A DNA stretch of 64,000 nucleotides, taken from contig JAPYXD010000680.1 of the NCBI GenBank assembly GCA_030998225.1, positions 3,286,001-3,350,000 of the forward strand, written 5' to 3'. Below the pieces are notes generated by a model, which made no database searches, was not told where the DNA came from, and was given only the letters and a program-made list of their open reading frames with translations. The translations under genes and the position numbers were made by a program. The first letter of the stretch is position 1. Every line of letters starts with the position of its first letter. Origin of the DNA: Diplolepis rosae. Lineage: Eukaryota; Arthropoda; Insecta; Hymenoptera; Diplolepididae. Shown here one piece after another: positions 22,020 through 33,578 of this stretch.

Positions 22020-22850
22020 ATTATTCTTACGAATGTGAAATATTTATTATAACACCTTTTACTCTTCATAAATATCGAATTCCTACCAAATAAGTTTTCT
22101 TTCCATTAGCCCTTTTATCATAAAAAGTGTCAGTAAGGTGTTTTTTTTTTTTTTCAGCAACCGTAATAGTAACCCGATACTAATCTTTAAAAATAACGCT
22201 AACTTTAACGCGTTACTTATGAGTGATGTGACAAACGCTGAAGAAAAGACAACTCGCACAGATTTCAAATTATACCATTCCCATTGCAACTTTTGCCATC
22301 TGCATTGAAACTTTTACTATTCAAAGAATTAACAAAGATACAGACGATTAACCTAAGCGCGGATAATCAGTGTTATAGAGTTTTGAGTGGCATCATACTT
22401 CTGAAAGAGCAAGAAATAATATGTCCTTGGAATCGCAGAATAATGGTAAGACATTTTTTAAATAATTTTTTCTCGTCTAAAATTGCTTCTCCAAGTTCAA
22501 ACGCGTTTCTCTCGAAACATGCTTTTTCAAATTGATAAGCAGGATATCTTTAGTTCTAATCAATAGATTCTCATGAAATTTGCACACAGCATCCTTTGAT
22601 AGATTATCATGTCCTCCACGTAGGACTATTTCGGAGAAAATCCACATTCAGGGGATTCTTATTTTCTTCAAGAGTCGGTTTCATTTATACACAAAATTTT
22701 TCCTACAGAAAGTGTCTTTTACAGTAAATATAAAGATCTGTTTTAATTAGAAAAATACTCTGTAGAAAATTTTTTGTATATAAGTGAAATTGACTCTTCT
22801 CTAAAATCTTTTACAATTTAGAGCAAAAAATTTTCAAAAAATATGACAAG
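22020..22850. other. Unassigned, with an ACGCGTTT-type repeat fragment
   Basis: At about 22495-22600, AAACGCGTTTCTCTCGAAAC, GCTTTTTCAAATTGA and GAAATTTGCACACAGCATC match the dispersed repeat also present at 43280-43320, 52535-52660 and 58310-58390. The remainder is unassigned. Confidence 0.5.
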
Positions 22851-23380
22851 CATAAATGCATTCTAAATTTTTTTTTCATATCTCGTGTATTTTTGCGGGA
22901 AAATGAAATTTTTCATTTTTATAAAAACGTTCGTTATGAATAATTGGACAGATGAACTGTTATGAAAAAATAGTCGGAAGCTAATTTGTAGATCTTTTCA
23001 AAGAAAATAATTTTCTACCCTAATAATTTTTTCGTATCTTGCATAGATTTAGTGTAAAATATAATTTTTTATTTTTGGTAACGTTATTTACAATTAAAAC
23101 GAAAACTGCGTGTCCGATCAAAAAGTACTATGGAGTAAATTTGTATATCTTCTTCAAATGAACAATTTTGTTCTCAAGATTTTTTTATTAATAAACAAAA
23201 AAATATAATTCCTATGAAAAAATAGTCACCAGGAAGTTTGTAGATTTCTTTGAAATAAAGAATTTTGTTCTGTAATCTTTTTCCCGTATTTCGTGTGTTT
23301 TGACGAGAAAATGGAATTGTTGAATTTCACAAAAACGTTTTTTAACGGATAAAACCAGAACCATTGGCCAAAAATAGCTG
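22851..23380 (+). repeat. Satellite monomers of the composite repeat, diverged copy
   Basis: About three to four 150-165 bp monomers in plus orientation, recognisable from CATATCTCGTGTATTTTTGC, AATTTGTAGATCTTTTCAAA and TTTCGTATCTTGCATAGATT. It ends at the MITE at 23381-23572. Confidence 0.65.
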
Positions 23381-23572
23381 GTATACTGAAAGTAAGCCGA
23401 GTCGGTGTCGTTTTGTTCCTTTAAGGAAGATATACAAATTCACTCCAAAGTTGATTTTCCCGTACTGGTGCGGTCAAATTTCAAGTTTGTTTTAATTTTC
23501 CGCACACTCAAAATTTTACCTCACTACTTCCCGCTTGCAAAACGACACCGACTCGGCTACCTTTCGGTATAC
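23381..23572. mobile_element. MITE with GCCGAGTCGGTGTCGTTTTG inverted ends
   Basis: Terminal inverted repeats of about 35 bp: GTATACTGAAAGTAAGCCGA outermost, then a perfectly conserved 20-bp GCCGAGTCGGTGTCGTTTTG (23395-23414 and its complement near 23537-23556). 192 bp. A decayed relative lies at 20500-20657. Confidence 0.75.
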
Positions 23573-24420
23573 GTTGGACAAAACATTTTTTTTTTTTACA
23601 ATTTCACCCTTTGCAGTCGAGTGCCTTTTCAAGTCCGCTTCTCGTTGAGTCGAACAAATTTTCTCGAAGAAAGCGATATCATCTACTAAAGCTTTAATAT
23701 ACGAAGTTAATTGAAAAATATTTTGTCTAATAGAATTTTAGACTTCATTAAAGATCAATAATAACTATTATTATTTTAGAATAGAATATTTTATTCTAAT
23801 GAACATAAATGTGATTTCGCTTGTGCGTCGACATTCCTCTGCAAAGGGTTAAGGTAGATGATCCGCGAAAATTAGATCTCAGGCAAAAATAGATAATTTC
23901 GTTTTCAAGAATAGCAATATTATTATCAAAGGGTTGTTTTGGAAGAGAAAAGATTAATTTCCATGAAAAAAATTTGAAATACAGAAAAATAATTTTTTTG
24001 CCTCAACTTTTTTTCTTATCGCTTCTTACCAAATTTAAAAAAATTATGCGATTTTAATAAAGCTACAAATCACTTTTTCAAGAAAAAGATTCCCTACAAC
24101 TTAACCATTTCCAATTTTCAAAAATGAATAAATTATTATCAAATTCAGCAATTTGTTTATAAAAATTTCGTTTTGGAAAATGTTTTTTAATGGTTTCAGC
24201 CATTAAAGAATTTATTTCTAAAAATCAGAAACGGTGAAGTTGTGGGAAATCTTTTCTCAGAAAAAATGATTTATGATTTATTAGAATCGCATAGTTATTT
24301 AAAATTTGGCAATAAGCGATAAGAAAAAAAGTTGTGTCAAAAATAAAATTATTTTTCTGTGTTTCAAATTTTTATCATGTAAAATAATCTTTTCTCTTTC
24401 AAAATAGCCCTTCAATAATC

Positions 24421-25022
24421 AATTGTCCTGAAAACTGATATACAAAATCTTTTTCTTCAAAAATTCACACTTTCGTCCACTCTTAAAAATCACCATAGCC
24501 GTCTCGAATTTCTTAACTAGGTTTAGGACAATAGTTGATAGACTCCGGTAACAAAGTCCTCAAGAAAAGTTTTTAAAATTGAAAAATGTTCGCGTTTTAT
24601 TATTAATAACCAATTGGGCATCCGTCTTTATAAAAAAAAAAAAAAAAAAAAAAACAAACAAAAATTCCGGCCTGTTTACAAATTTTTAAGTTTTTCGATC
24701 ATTTTATACGGTTTTCTATATACAGTGAATTCTACATATTTTTTCCAATCGGTGTGTTGCTTACTGGATTTCTTCATTTTGAATTGCAAGCGATGAGATA
24801 AGTTTTTGAGTTTTATGATTATCCTTATTTTAACTATCTTCTACATTTTTATCTTTTACGAAAATTTTGAATTAATCTTTTAATTTATGGCACTGAAGAG
24901 GGCCCCCATATGTGGCCGAAACGTTTGCCTTCTCATTTTTGCGTTTTTTATTATAAATAACATTGATAATTTTAATTGAAGAAAATAAAAAGAAACTGAC
25001 CCAATGCCAAAAAAATGAGAAA
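24421..25022 (+). mobile_element. Insertion inside the TTAA element, possibly retroelement-derived
   Basis: This 600-bp segment splits a palindromic element, so it is an insertion. It has an A-rich run at about 24632-24653 and a CTGAAGAG...GGCCGAAACG motif near its 3' side. No coding domain. A reverse-transcribed origin is inference only. Confidence 0.45.
24893..24923 (+). ncRNA. Degenerate hammerhead-ribozyme-like core
   Basis: CTGAAGAG, then GGCC, a ten-base loop region and GGCC, then GAAACG. A type of hammerhead core reads CUGAUGA, stem II, GAAA. Here the stem GGCC/GGCC and GAAAC are present but one core base differs (CTGAAGA). Such motifs occur in Penelope-like elements and other small retroelements. 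Stems I and III were not established. Confidence 0.25.
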
Positions 25023-25106
25023 TTAACAAATAATATTGCTATTCATGAAAGCAAAATTATCTATTTTTGCCTAAGGTCTAATTTTCCTCGATGAAAACTA
25101 CCTTAA

Positions 25107-26906
25107 AATACCAAAATAACACGTAAACGGATTGAAACTCTTCTATTTTATTTTCTTATAAAAAAAATTCTGAAATAAGCTTAAAATTCCAGTCTTCGCT
25201 TCAGAATACACCTTAAATCTAACTTCAAGAGCTTTTACTACAGGTACCTGCAAAACTACAAACTATGAAATGAAACCCGGTGTTTTCTCTCCTAACGACC
25301 TAACCTCTCTTGCCGCATTGCAACCTGCAGCCAGCGTGTCTACACTGAGCCATGTGCACCGGGCTACTCATAACATCTCTCACGTGAAATTCATCCTTAG
25401 AACCATTAATGTCACAGAGTAGAAGCTTACCAAAAACTTGATAAATCCAGATGTCGAAATCCTTTCCAGGGTGTGGTTCTTCCTCGGAGGGGCGGGTGGG
25501 GCCAGGATCACCCTACAGGATTAAGTACTTTCGACTTGAATAGATCCAGGAACTTTTTGTCCCTTTCGTTGATACACCTACACCTGTGTATCGTCTCTTC
25601 TTTCCAATGAGACAATGCCCGGGATCATGAATCTTGTCTCTCGCAGAGAAAAAGGTACATGGATGGGTTCAGCTGGGAGGGTGAATATAGGTTGGACGAT
25701 CGGTTCGTGTATGGGAGCGGGTGTAGGTGAAATGGAACAGGATAAGGGGAATGCCCAGGAAATGTCCTGCCTTCGCTAGGACATTGTTGATCCTGGTGGT
25801 CCGTCCTGTCAAATCCCGACAGTCTTCAACCCTAAATCCTTCACACCTATTTTTGCCAATTTCCCAACTCCCCGCCAACCCGAAGGTCCTTCGGTTCCCG
25901 TTTCTCACAACACTTCTTACAACCACCTCACTTTCAACTTTTATCAGATAATTAAGATTCAGCCTTCCTCACACACTTCCTGAATAAATCATCCCTTCCC
26001 GGTTTTTCGAAGATGGAGAAATGATCCGATTTCACCGGTGCAAATTTCATCAGACACTTGTTAGAAATCATCAATGATCGAGGCAATCAACTTCTGTTCT
26101 TGATTAGTTCCAAGCGTGAGAGTGACATGAGTAGATCTCAGTTTTATGTAAATTTGAAAAGTGCCAAATCTTCTGTTGTTTTGAATACTTTCTCAAAATT
26201 TGATTACAGGGCGAGAAAAGTAGGGGCGTTGATAGAAGTGCACGCTGATTTCTTTGAGCCGCATTCAACGATTTGCACGACTTTAGAGAATTTTTGAAAG
26301 GAGTTAACAGAAGCCAAGGCTTGATCGATACGACATGGGGTAAAACTGGTCAACTTGGAGGGTGCAAACTGAAGGAAAGGGATTAAAAGCGAGATAACGG
26401 AAGAAATCGCGAAACGTGCCGCTGCGATTCAAGGCGTCGAGGCCGTGAGCGCTATCCTGGCGGTGGTGCGCGGCGCCATGATAGTGAAGACCGCTTCGCA
26501 CACATTCATCCCCCTACCCCGATCTCTGACGACTCCCCCACCATTGAGTTGAGCGAATATACCGACCCCTTAACCCCTCGAAACTACCCTGCTTTAGCCC
26601 CACCAACACAATATTGATCGGGCGGAAGGGCGGTATCCAGAACCGTATCAATGAGCTCAAGAGCCCTCATTGAAAAGTCACCCCTTCGAGACACCAGATC
26701 TCTCAGGCAGAATGAAATTTACATTTTTTTAGTTAGTCGGTGGCAATCTGTATAATTTGCGATAAATAGATCTATCCAGCTGAAGCCATTGGATACTTTA
26801 TGAAAAATTATGAGTGATACTTTATTATGATAATTAATCACTATTTTTCTATCCGGAAAAAATGTGGTGGAAATGTGTTTTTAGAATGAAATTAGATTCA
26901 TTCGAT
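25107..26906. other. GC-richer island, function unknown (about 25291-26700)
   Basis: This is the longest stretch in the window with near-balanced composition and no recognised repeat. Short open frames exist on both strands. One plus-strand stretch at about 26388-26500 reads like coding (EEIAKRAAAIQGVEAVSAIL), but it is not embedded in a longer frame and matches nothing I recognise. It could be a decayed retroelement, a pseudogene or unique host DNA. Confidence 0.35.
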
Positions 26907-27116
26907 GTACTTACAGTTTTGAACGTTGATTGAACGATTAGAATATTTTTTCTTTCATAAGGAAATTAAGTATTATGCCTATATTTAAAGACTTTTTAAT
27001 ATATAATCTGTTATTGAATATGCCCAACTTTTTAATTTAATGCAGAAGAAACCGATTATTTAGTTTAAAAAAAAAAATTTTTTCATCGTTCAATGAACGT
27101 TCGAAACTGTAAGTAC
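26907..27116. mobile_element. MITE with GTACTTACAGTTT ends
   Basis: Inverted ends of about 32 bp: GTACTTACAGTTTTGAACGT with TTGAACGAT on the left, and the complement ending AACTGTAAGTAC on the right. AT flanks both ends. 210 bp, non-coding. Confidence 0.75.
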
Positions 27117-27704
27117 ATATTTTGTCGAGCTATTTGTAATCACTTGATGAATTTTCAAAAACTTTTCTGATTCTATATAGTTATTATGTTTTTAAATCAA
27201 TTACGATGTTTTTATAACTTTTGAAAACTTTCTGCCAGAAAAGTGCAAATTATTTTGAAAAAATTGCTGTTATGGGTTTTTTAAAATTCCAAAAAAATTT
27301 ATAATGAACTAGTTTATTGCAAACTTTGTAAGTAATTAGCACTAATTTTAAATATGCGCCTAAAAACGTTGCGTATTAAAATTTTATGTATGTAAATAAA
27401 TACATGCGGACAACATTACGGAAGAAATATTTTATTTTTAAAGAATTATTTTTCAAATATAAGCTATTCCATAATCCATAATCCATAAATATAATTTTTA
27501 TATAACAATCATTTTTTAAAAACTTCCCGGATAGAATAACAAATATTCTGATATGCTCTGATTGAATGATTATTTCATAGGTGGCTATTTATGATTGCTT
27601 ATGGGGAAATATGAGGAGGATAAGGAATTAAACTTACATCCAGAAAAAATTATCTTTGATTAAAATAAAATTTTTTTAAATCAAACAAATTTGTGCATTG
27701 CTAT
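27117..27704. other. Unassigned AT-rich DNA
   Basis: Nothing recognised. Confidence 0.5.
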
Positions 27705-27845
27705 ACACACAAAAAAAATTCCAGTTAAAACAACCGATATTCCGGTTAGGCCATATTTAACATTATTTTCTGGTTATTTCAAACAGATTTTCTAGTAATT
27801 CCTAAAAAATCTGGTAAAAATAACCTGAATTTCTTTTTCTTGAGT
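27705..27845. mobile_element. Short MITE, CAC-type ends (tentative)
   Basis: CACACAAAAAAAATTCCAGT at the left is roughly inverse to ACCTGAATTTCTTTTTCTTG at the right, with TA on each side. It is similar in style to the CAC...GAGAAA family but diverged. Confidence 0.45.
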
Positions 27846-28129
27846 ATATACAGTCAAAGAAAAGTTTCTTTGATTTAAATAAATTTTTTGTTTGTTTCTT
27901 TCCCTTTGAATTCAAAAAATGAATATCTGCGCAGTCGCATACGTAAGTACATGTGTACTGTGATTAACAGAAATATTTTTATTAATTTAAAGAAAAAATT
28001 GTCTTCGTCTAAGGTATTAAAATTAAATAAATTATTCCTTAAGTTTCCGCCGGTATTGTATTCAAATCAAATAAATACTTTTATCAATCAAATAAATAAT
28101 GTTAAGAAAATAATTTTTTACATTTACAT

Positions 28130-29285
28130 CATAAATGAGAAGGTATTAGTTTCATGTGAAAAATGACTTTCTAAATTCTTATCAAATCTATGTTTTGAGA
28201 CCCCCTGAGTCAGAAAAAACGGTTTTTACAAAAGTGTCTACTTTATCGGAACCGAAAAAGTAAGGACAAGTTCGTTAACCAGCCACATCCGACCAAAACT
28301 GTTGAAATAGGAGCATTTTTTGTTTTTTAAAAAAACTTTATGGAAAAATCCAAAATTCCAATACTGGTTTCGGATAGTGCTCATAAATCTATATCAATTA
28401 TCTCAATAACATTTTTCGAATAAACTAAAATTAGGAAAGTTACAGTATGTTAAAACTTGAAAAAATTCACACTAAACACGTTTAGTAAATTTTATAGAAC
28501 TGTTTAAGAGTTGAGAATACAGACATTTACGGAACAGAGTTCTAGAAAATTTACAGAAATTTTCAGAATAAACTTCGTAAAATTCAGAAAAAATCATTGA
28601 AAGTTCTGAATTTGACTCTGAAAAGTTTTTTAAATTTACTAGAACTCGGTTCCGTAAATGCCTTTATCCCCACCTCTTAAACAGTTCTATTAACTTTTTT
28701 GAACTGTTTTCTTCGGTGCAATATCTAAATTTTATTTTCCAGTTAAATTATACGAAATAAGAAAAAAAGTTTTGATACAAAATTGTTCACTACATAAAGA
28801 TCTACAAATTCGAATCACAGCATTTCTTCATAAGATGCATTTTTTTTTTTTTAATTAAGAAAAATACTATTGAAAATCCAAGACTGATTTTTTTAACAAT
28901 GAGATTTGTAAAACGAAGAAACGTAAGTTTGCGATTGAAATTTAAAAATTCCATTATTCAAACAAAATATGTGACATACGAAAAAAACGATAAGATGAAA
29001 GTTCATTTGCTTAAATGATGTCTACAAATTTTCAGAAGAATATTTTTTGACAAGATGTATATTTTATGTTTTGATTTTAAATATTGGAAATAAAAAATTC
29101 CATTTTATACACAAAATATGTGAGATACAAAATAAGCATTAAAATAAAAAATAGTTTTCTTAAAAACAGCCTACGAATTTTTCAAATCATCTTAATTATA
29201 AGAAAGTTACAGAAATGTATACAGAAAATCGAGCGCGAAGCGCGAGTGTCACGATGAGAATGTGTTCCTTAAGGCTAATAGAGCC
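28130..29285 (-). mobile_element. Composite Helitron/HINE-like repeat, copy D
   Basis: Starts with the worn terminus and GAGAAGGTATTAGTTTCATG. It continues through CCCCTGAGTCAGAAAAAACG (no microsatellite left) and CGGAACCGAAAAAGTAAGGA, then several 150-165 bp monomers, then TCGAGCGCGAAGCGCGAG and GATGAGAATGTGTTCC, and stops at GAGCCTTAA. There a TTAA element takes over, so the GC-rich end module is not seen. Confidence 0.7.
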
Positions 29286-29289
29286 TTAA

Positions 29290-30303
29290 GGTAGTTCGTT
29301 CACAAAAATTAGACCTCAGGCAAAAATAGATAATTTTGCTTTCAAGAATAGCAATATTATTATTGAAGGGCTAATTTGAAAGAGAAAAGATTATTTACCA
29401 TGAAAAAAATTTGAAACATAAAAAAATAATTTTATTAATAAATTTTATTTTTGCTTAAACTTATTTTCTTATCGCTTGGAGCCAAATTTTTAAAAATGAT
29501 GCGATTCTAATAAATCACGGTTCATTTTTTCAGGAAAAAGATTTTCTGCAATATGACCGTTTCCTATTTTTGAAATCGAATTAATTATTATCAAATACAG
29601 CAATTTGTTTATAAAAAATTTGTTTTTAAAAATTGTTTTTTTATAATTTCAAACATTAAAGAATTCATTTCCAAAAATATGAAACGGTCAAGTTATTGAG
29701 AATCTTCTTCCTAAAAAAATGAACCGTGATTTATTAGAATTGCATCATTTTTAAAAATTTTGCTTGAAGCGATAAGAAAATAAGTTTGGGCAAAAATAAA
29801 ATTTATTAATAAAATTTTTTTTTGTGTTTCAAATATTCAAAAATTATACGATTTTAATAAATTACAACTCACTTCTTCAAGAAAAAGATTCCCTACAACT
29901 TAACCACTTCCAATTTTCGAAAATGAGTAAATTATTATCAAAATCAGCAATTTGTTTATAAAAATTTCGTTTTGGAAAATGTGTTTTTAATGTTTTCAGC
30001 CATTAAAGAATTTATTTTTAAAAAACAGAAACGGTGAAGTTGTGGGAAATCTTTTCTCTGAAAAAATGATTCATGATTGATTAAAATCGCATAATTTTTT
30101 AAAATTTCGTAAGAAGCGATAAGAAAAAAAGTTGGGTCAAAAGTAAAATTTATTAATAAAATTATTTTTCTGTGTTTTAAATTTTTTTCTTGTAAAATAA
30201 TCTTTTCTCCTTCAAAATAGCCCTTCAGTAATAATATTGCAATTCTTGGAAGCAAAATTATCTATTTTTGCCTGAGGTTTAATTTTTGTGGATGAAAACT
30301 ACC
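29290..30303. mobile_element. TTAA-flanked palindromic element (GGTAG family), copy 3
   Basis: Flanked by TTAA (29286-29289 and 30304-30307). The left TTAA is the one found in the GCCTTAAG phrase of the composite repeat, so insertion into that repeat is apparent. At 1014 bp it is longer than copy 1 because internal arm sequence is duplicated: the AAATTTTGATAAT/CTTATCGCTT block appears more than twice. Confidence 0.8.
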
Positions 30304-30307
30304 TTAA

Positions 30308-30757
30308 ATTAAAATAAAAATTTTTTCTGGTTATACATACATATGTAATTAGAAACTGAAAAGGGAAGTATAGATCGTCTAAATAGCATTAATAGTCGAG
30401 GCCATAATATGAAGGGAGATTGACTGCTGCACGTTGAACCTCAGGTAATACATATACTTGACACCTGATCCGACGATCCTGTTAAACAACCCCCCAACTC
30501 ATCGCTGTTTTTTTACCCCTACAAACTGTCGTCTATCTTTCGTTTGCTCTATTTGCTGAAAAATAGATTCTTTACAAACCAACTTGCTGCCCGAGATAAT
30601 ATAAGCATGTTATCTAGGATATAAATGCGCAAAAATTGGCGAACTAACAATAAATAAAATATATTCTTTCGCTCAATAAGTATAACAGATTCTTTAATAA
30701 TGAAATTATTGGTAGATAAAAAAAATATAAAGTAAAGGTGGCAGATTTACGAAGTTC
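30308..30757. other. Unassigned DNA
   Basis: The 30360-30600 part is more GC-balanced and repeat-free. No gene recognised. Confidence 0.45.
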
Positions 30758-31816
30758 CCCAGCAAGCAATGTTATATAACATGTATGTAACTTTTACGTA
30801 ACAGATTGTAGCACGTTAGATAGCTGGTGACTTACAGATGAGTCACTTGTGACGCAAAATGTCACACACTGTGTGATGAATTAGTTCTATAACAGCTCTG
30901 TAACGCTGTGATGTAATGGGTCTGTAACAGACTTATGTAACATATGTGCTATATTGTTACGCAGCATCAATGTAAATATGTTTTATATGTGTTATGCAAT
31001 TATGTTATGTTCGTAATAGTTATATTATAATAGTATAATAATAGTATAATAGTATAGTATAGTAGTAATAGTATAATAATAGTAAAATAATATTATAATA
31101 GTTTTGCAAAAGCGATATGTAAATAGTATGTAACGGAGATATGTTAAACAGATATACGATGATAAAATATTGATAATACACAACTCATTTCTGTGAGTCA
31201 AATTTTGCACCTTTTTGTTATTTGTCGATTACTGAATATTATACTCAGGACATGTGAAATTTTACTATAAAAGCAATTTAGTTTGCACAAGTTATTACTC
31301 ACAATTTTCTGTGCATTATACACAACTTACAGAGAAGCACTACACAGTAATGCCGTCATAGTACACTTACGTAACACTGCAAAGAAAGTGTTATAGATCA
31401 TTCGCGTAACCATGTTACAGAACAAATGTTACATGATTCTTACATAATAATTATGTCACATTGTTACATAGCTTTTATTAATGTACATTATACACGACTT
31501 ACACAATTATACAGTAATGCCGTGACAGTTCATTTACATAACATTATGACAAAACTGTTACAGATCATGTGTGTAACACAATTAGAGAACGAATTTTACA
31601 TTGTTTTTCTATAGCATATACATCCCACTGCTAGAGAATTGTTACATTCACTCTTTTATTAATCTTTTACATCTTCACGCGGTAACAATCTTACATAACA
31701 TTGCTATTTTCCCGTTATATAGCAATTACATCACAGAACAATAACAATCGTTACATAACCAGGAATAACTGTGTTACCCTTTTGTTACGGAGCGGTTACA
31801 TAACGTGTTTGCTGGG
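30758..31816. mobile_element. GTTACATAAC-rich element, copy 1
   Basis: Inverted ends CCCAGCAAGCAATGTTATAT and the inverse of CCCAGCAAACACGTTATGTA. The interior repeats TGTTACATAAC-like self-complementary words dozens of times. A TAATAGTATAATAGTAT microsatellite at 31018-31100 is specific to this copy. Most of it is highly similar to the copy at 39261-40493. Non-coding. Confidence 0.85.
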
Positions 31817-31839
31817 TAATATTAAATACTCTTGTGCAA

Positions 31840-32890
31840 GTTTCGGATTCAAAAATTCTATCCGTCCAATTCCGTGCAATCATGAAATCTGTTTCCTTGC
31901 CAATGCATTCTGAGCATTTTATGTCGACTTTCGGATATAGACGGATTAAAGTTGCATTTGTTCCGATTAACTTCCAGTGGGACAGGTGGATTAAGTATGT
32001 TTTGGAAAGTAATTAGGATTGGATTCGGATACGGCCGGATTGACTCCAAAGAGTTAGATGGATTGGATAATTTTGGAAAAATCCTTCAGATTGACTTCGT
32101 ATTGGATTCAGGGTGAACACACGCTCTGACAAAAGATTCGGAAAGGAATTCACGGAATTCCGTGTTTTGGAACAGTTTGTAAAAAGATTCCGCAATAACC
32201 CGGGATAATTGTGATAGATATTTGTGATAGAATTCTAATATTTATAATTTTTGATCGGATTTATAGGAATTTCTAGTCATTTGAGGAAAAACCTATACTT
32301 CATCAAATATGCACTGAAAACTAGAAAATTGAAAACTCGATACTCATTTTTAGAACAGAACAACTATTTGTCAGTATTTCTTGATTCATCCTCGATTTTA
32401 TGAAATTTAGAACTAAATGTAAGTTTATAGTTTTTTAATGAATAGAAGTCATTACCGTATTTTTAGGAAGTAAAGTTTTAAATTGTAGCAAGTATGTAGA
32501 AAAAAGTTTCTGATTGGTGAAGCTTAACTCCCAAGGAAAAGTACGGATTAAAACCGATTGAAAAAATGCTTCGGATTAGCCTCAGATTTATTCGGGTTAT
32601 ATTCCATGCAAAGGCATAAAATCTGAGAGCGGATTGAAATTGTGACTTTGTTTGGTATCGGATTAATCCGGATTGAATTTCGAGTGGACGCTCGTATTAA
32701 GACGAATTGAAATTGTGCTTTGAATTAGTATCAGTTTGATTTCCTTCGGGAAGCATGAAATAAGAGTTTGTATAACTTTATTAGATTTACTTTCGAAGAC
32801 ACGTACGGATTGAATCAGTTTGTAAAAGTTTCTCGGATTGATTGTTGATCCATTCGATAGGACTACTGCAGAGAAGCCCGGATTAAGATG
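31840..32890. repeat. CGGATTG-rich cryptic repeat, copy 2
   Basis: A kilobase in which GGATTGGATTCGGAT, CGGATTGACT, CGGATTAA and their variants recur irregularly. It is the largest of the three such blocks (also 6980-7290 and 53180-53410). Confidence 0.6.
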
Positions 32891-33578
32891 AATTCGGAAA
32901 GTATCTTGAATTGTAGCAATTCTAAAAACTTAAATCTTATTCACAATCTTACAAAATAATTAAACACTAAAATAATTGGATTTACGTAGAAAATCATTTC
33001 CTAATTATTTTGTAGCTTAAGGTAAAAGCACCAATAGCCGGACGGTACCCAATAGCCGGACAGAGCCATGAATTTTTCTCAAAATTAGAGTTTTATGAAT
33101 CACTTATCGCTATTTTGGTGTACCGTATACAAACCTCGAAACGTACACTTTAAAAATGTGAAAAATTTGTTGAATTAGAAATTAAAACTTCGCTAAGAAG
33201 AAAAAATTTCTCTACTGAAGCACAAGGCTGGTCGAAATGTACCGAAATCTGTTCTATAAACTAACTGACACGTTGTCTTTGTTAAGCAAATAACATTTAC
33301 ACTTACCCTCATTTTTCATTTTAATACGTGTTACACTGAAGTCAAATGCTTTATCTACATCATAATATTTTTCAAAATTAAAAAAAAATTTACTTTAATT
33401 AAATATTCTAAATCCGGTTATTAGGTCAATGAATATTCGTTTTGCCTAATAACCGAACGCGAGTCCGGAGTTACATTGCACTTATTTTTTTTTCGCTCTA
33501 GTCACCGGACGAAAAGGTTATTACAAAAACGAATGCGAATTTTAAAAAGTGCTGTTGATATTTTCGAGGAATGTGGTA

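Larger units (their letters stand above)
23853..25102. mobile_element. TTAA-flanked palindromic element (GGTAG family), copy 2, interrupted
   Basis: Flanked by TTAA (23849-23852 and 25103-25106). The left and right ends match copy 1. At about 24420, between CCCTTCAATAAT and AATATTGCTATTC, about 600 bp of unrelated DNA is inserted. Removing it gives a ~650-bp palindromic element like copy 1. Confidence 0.8.
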
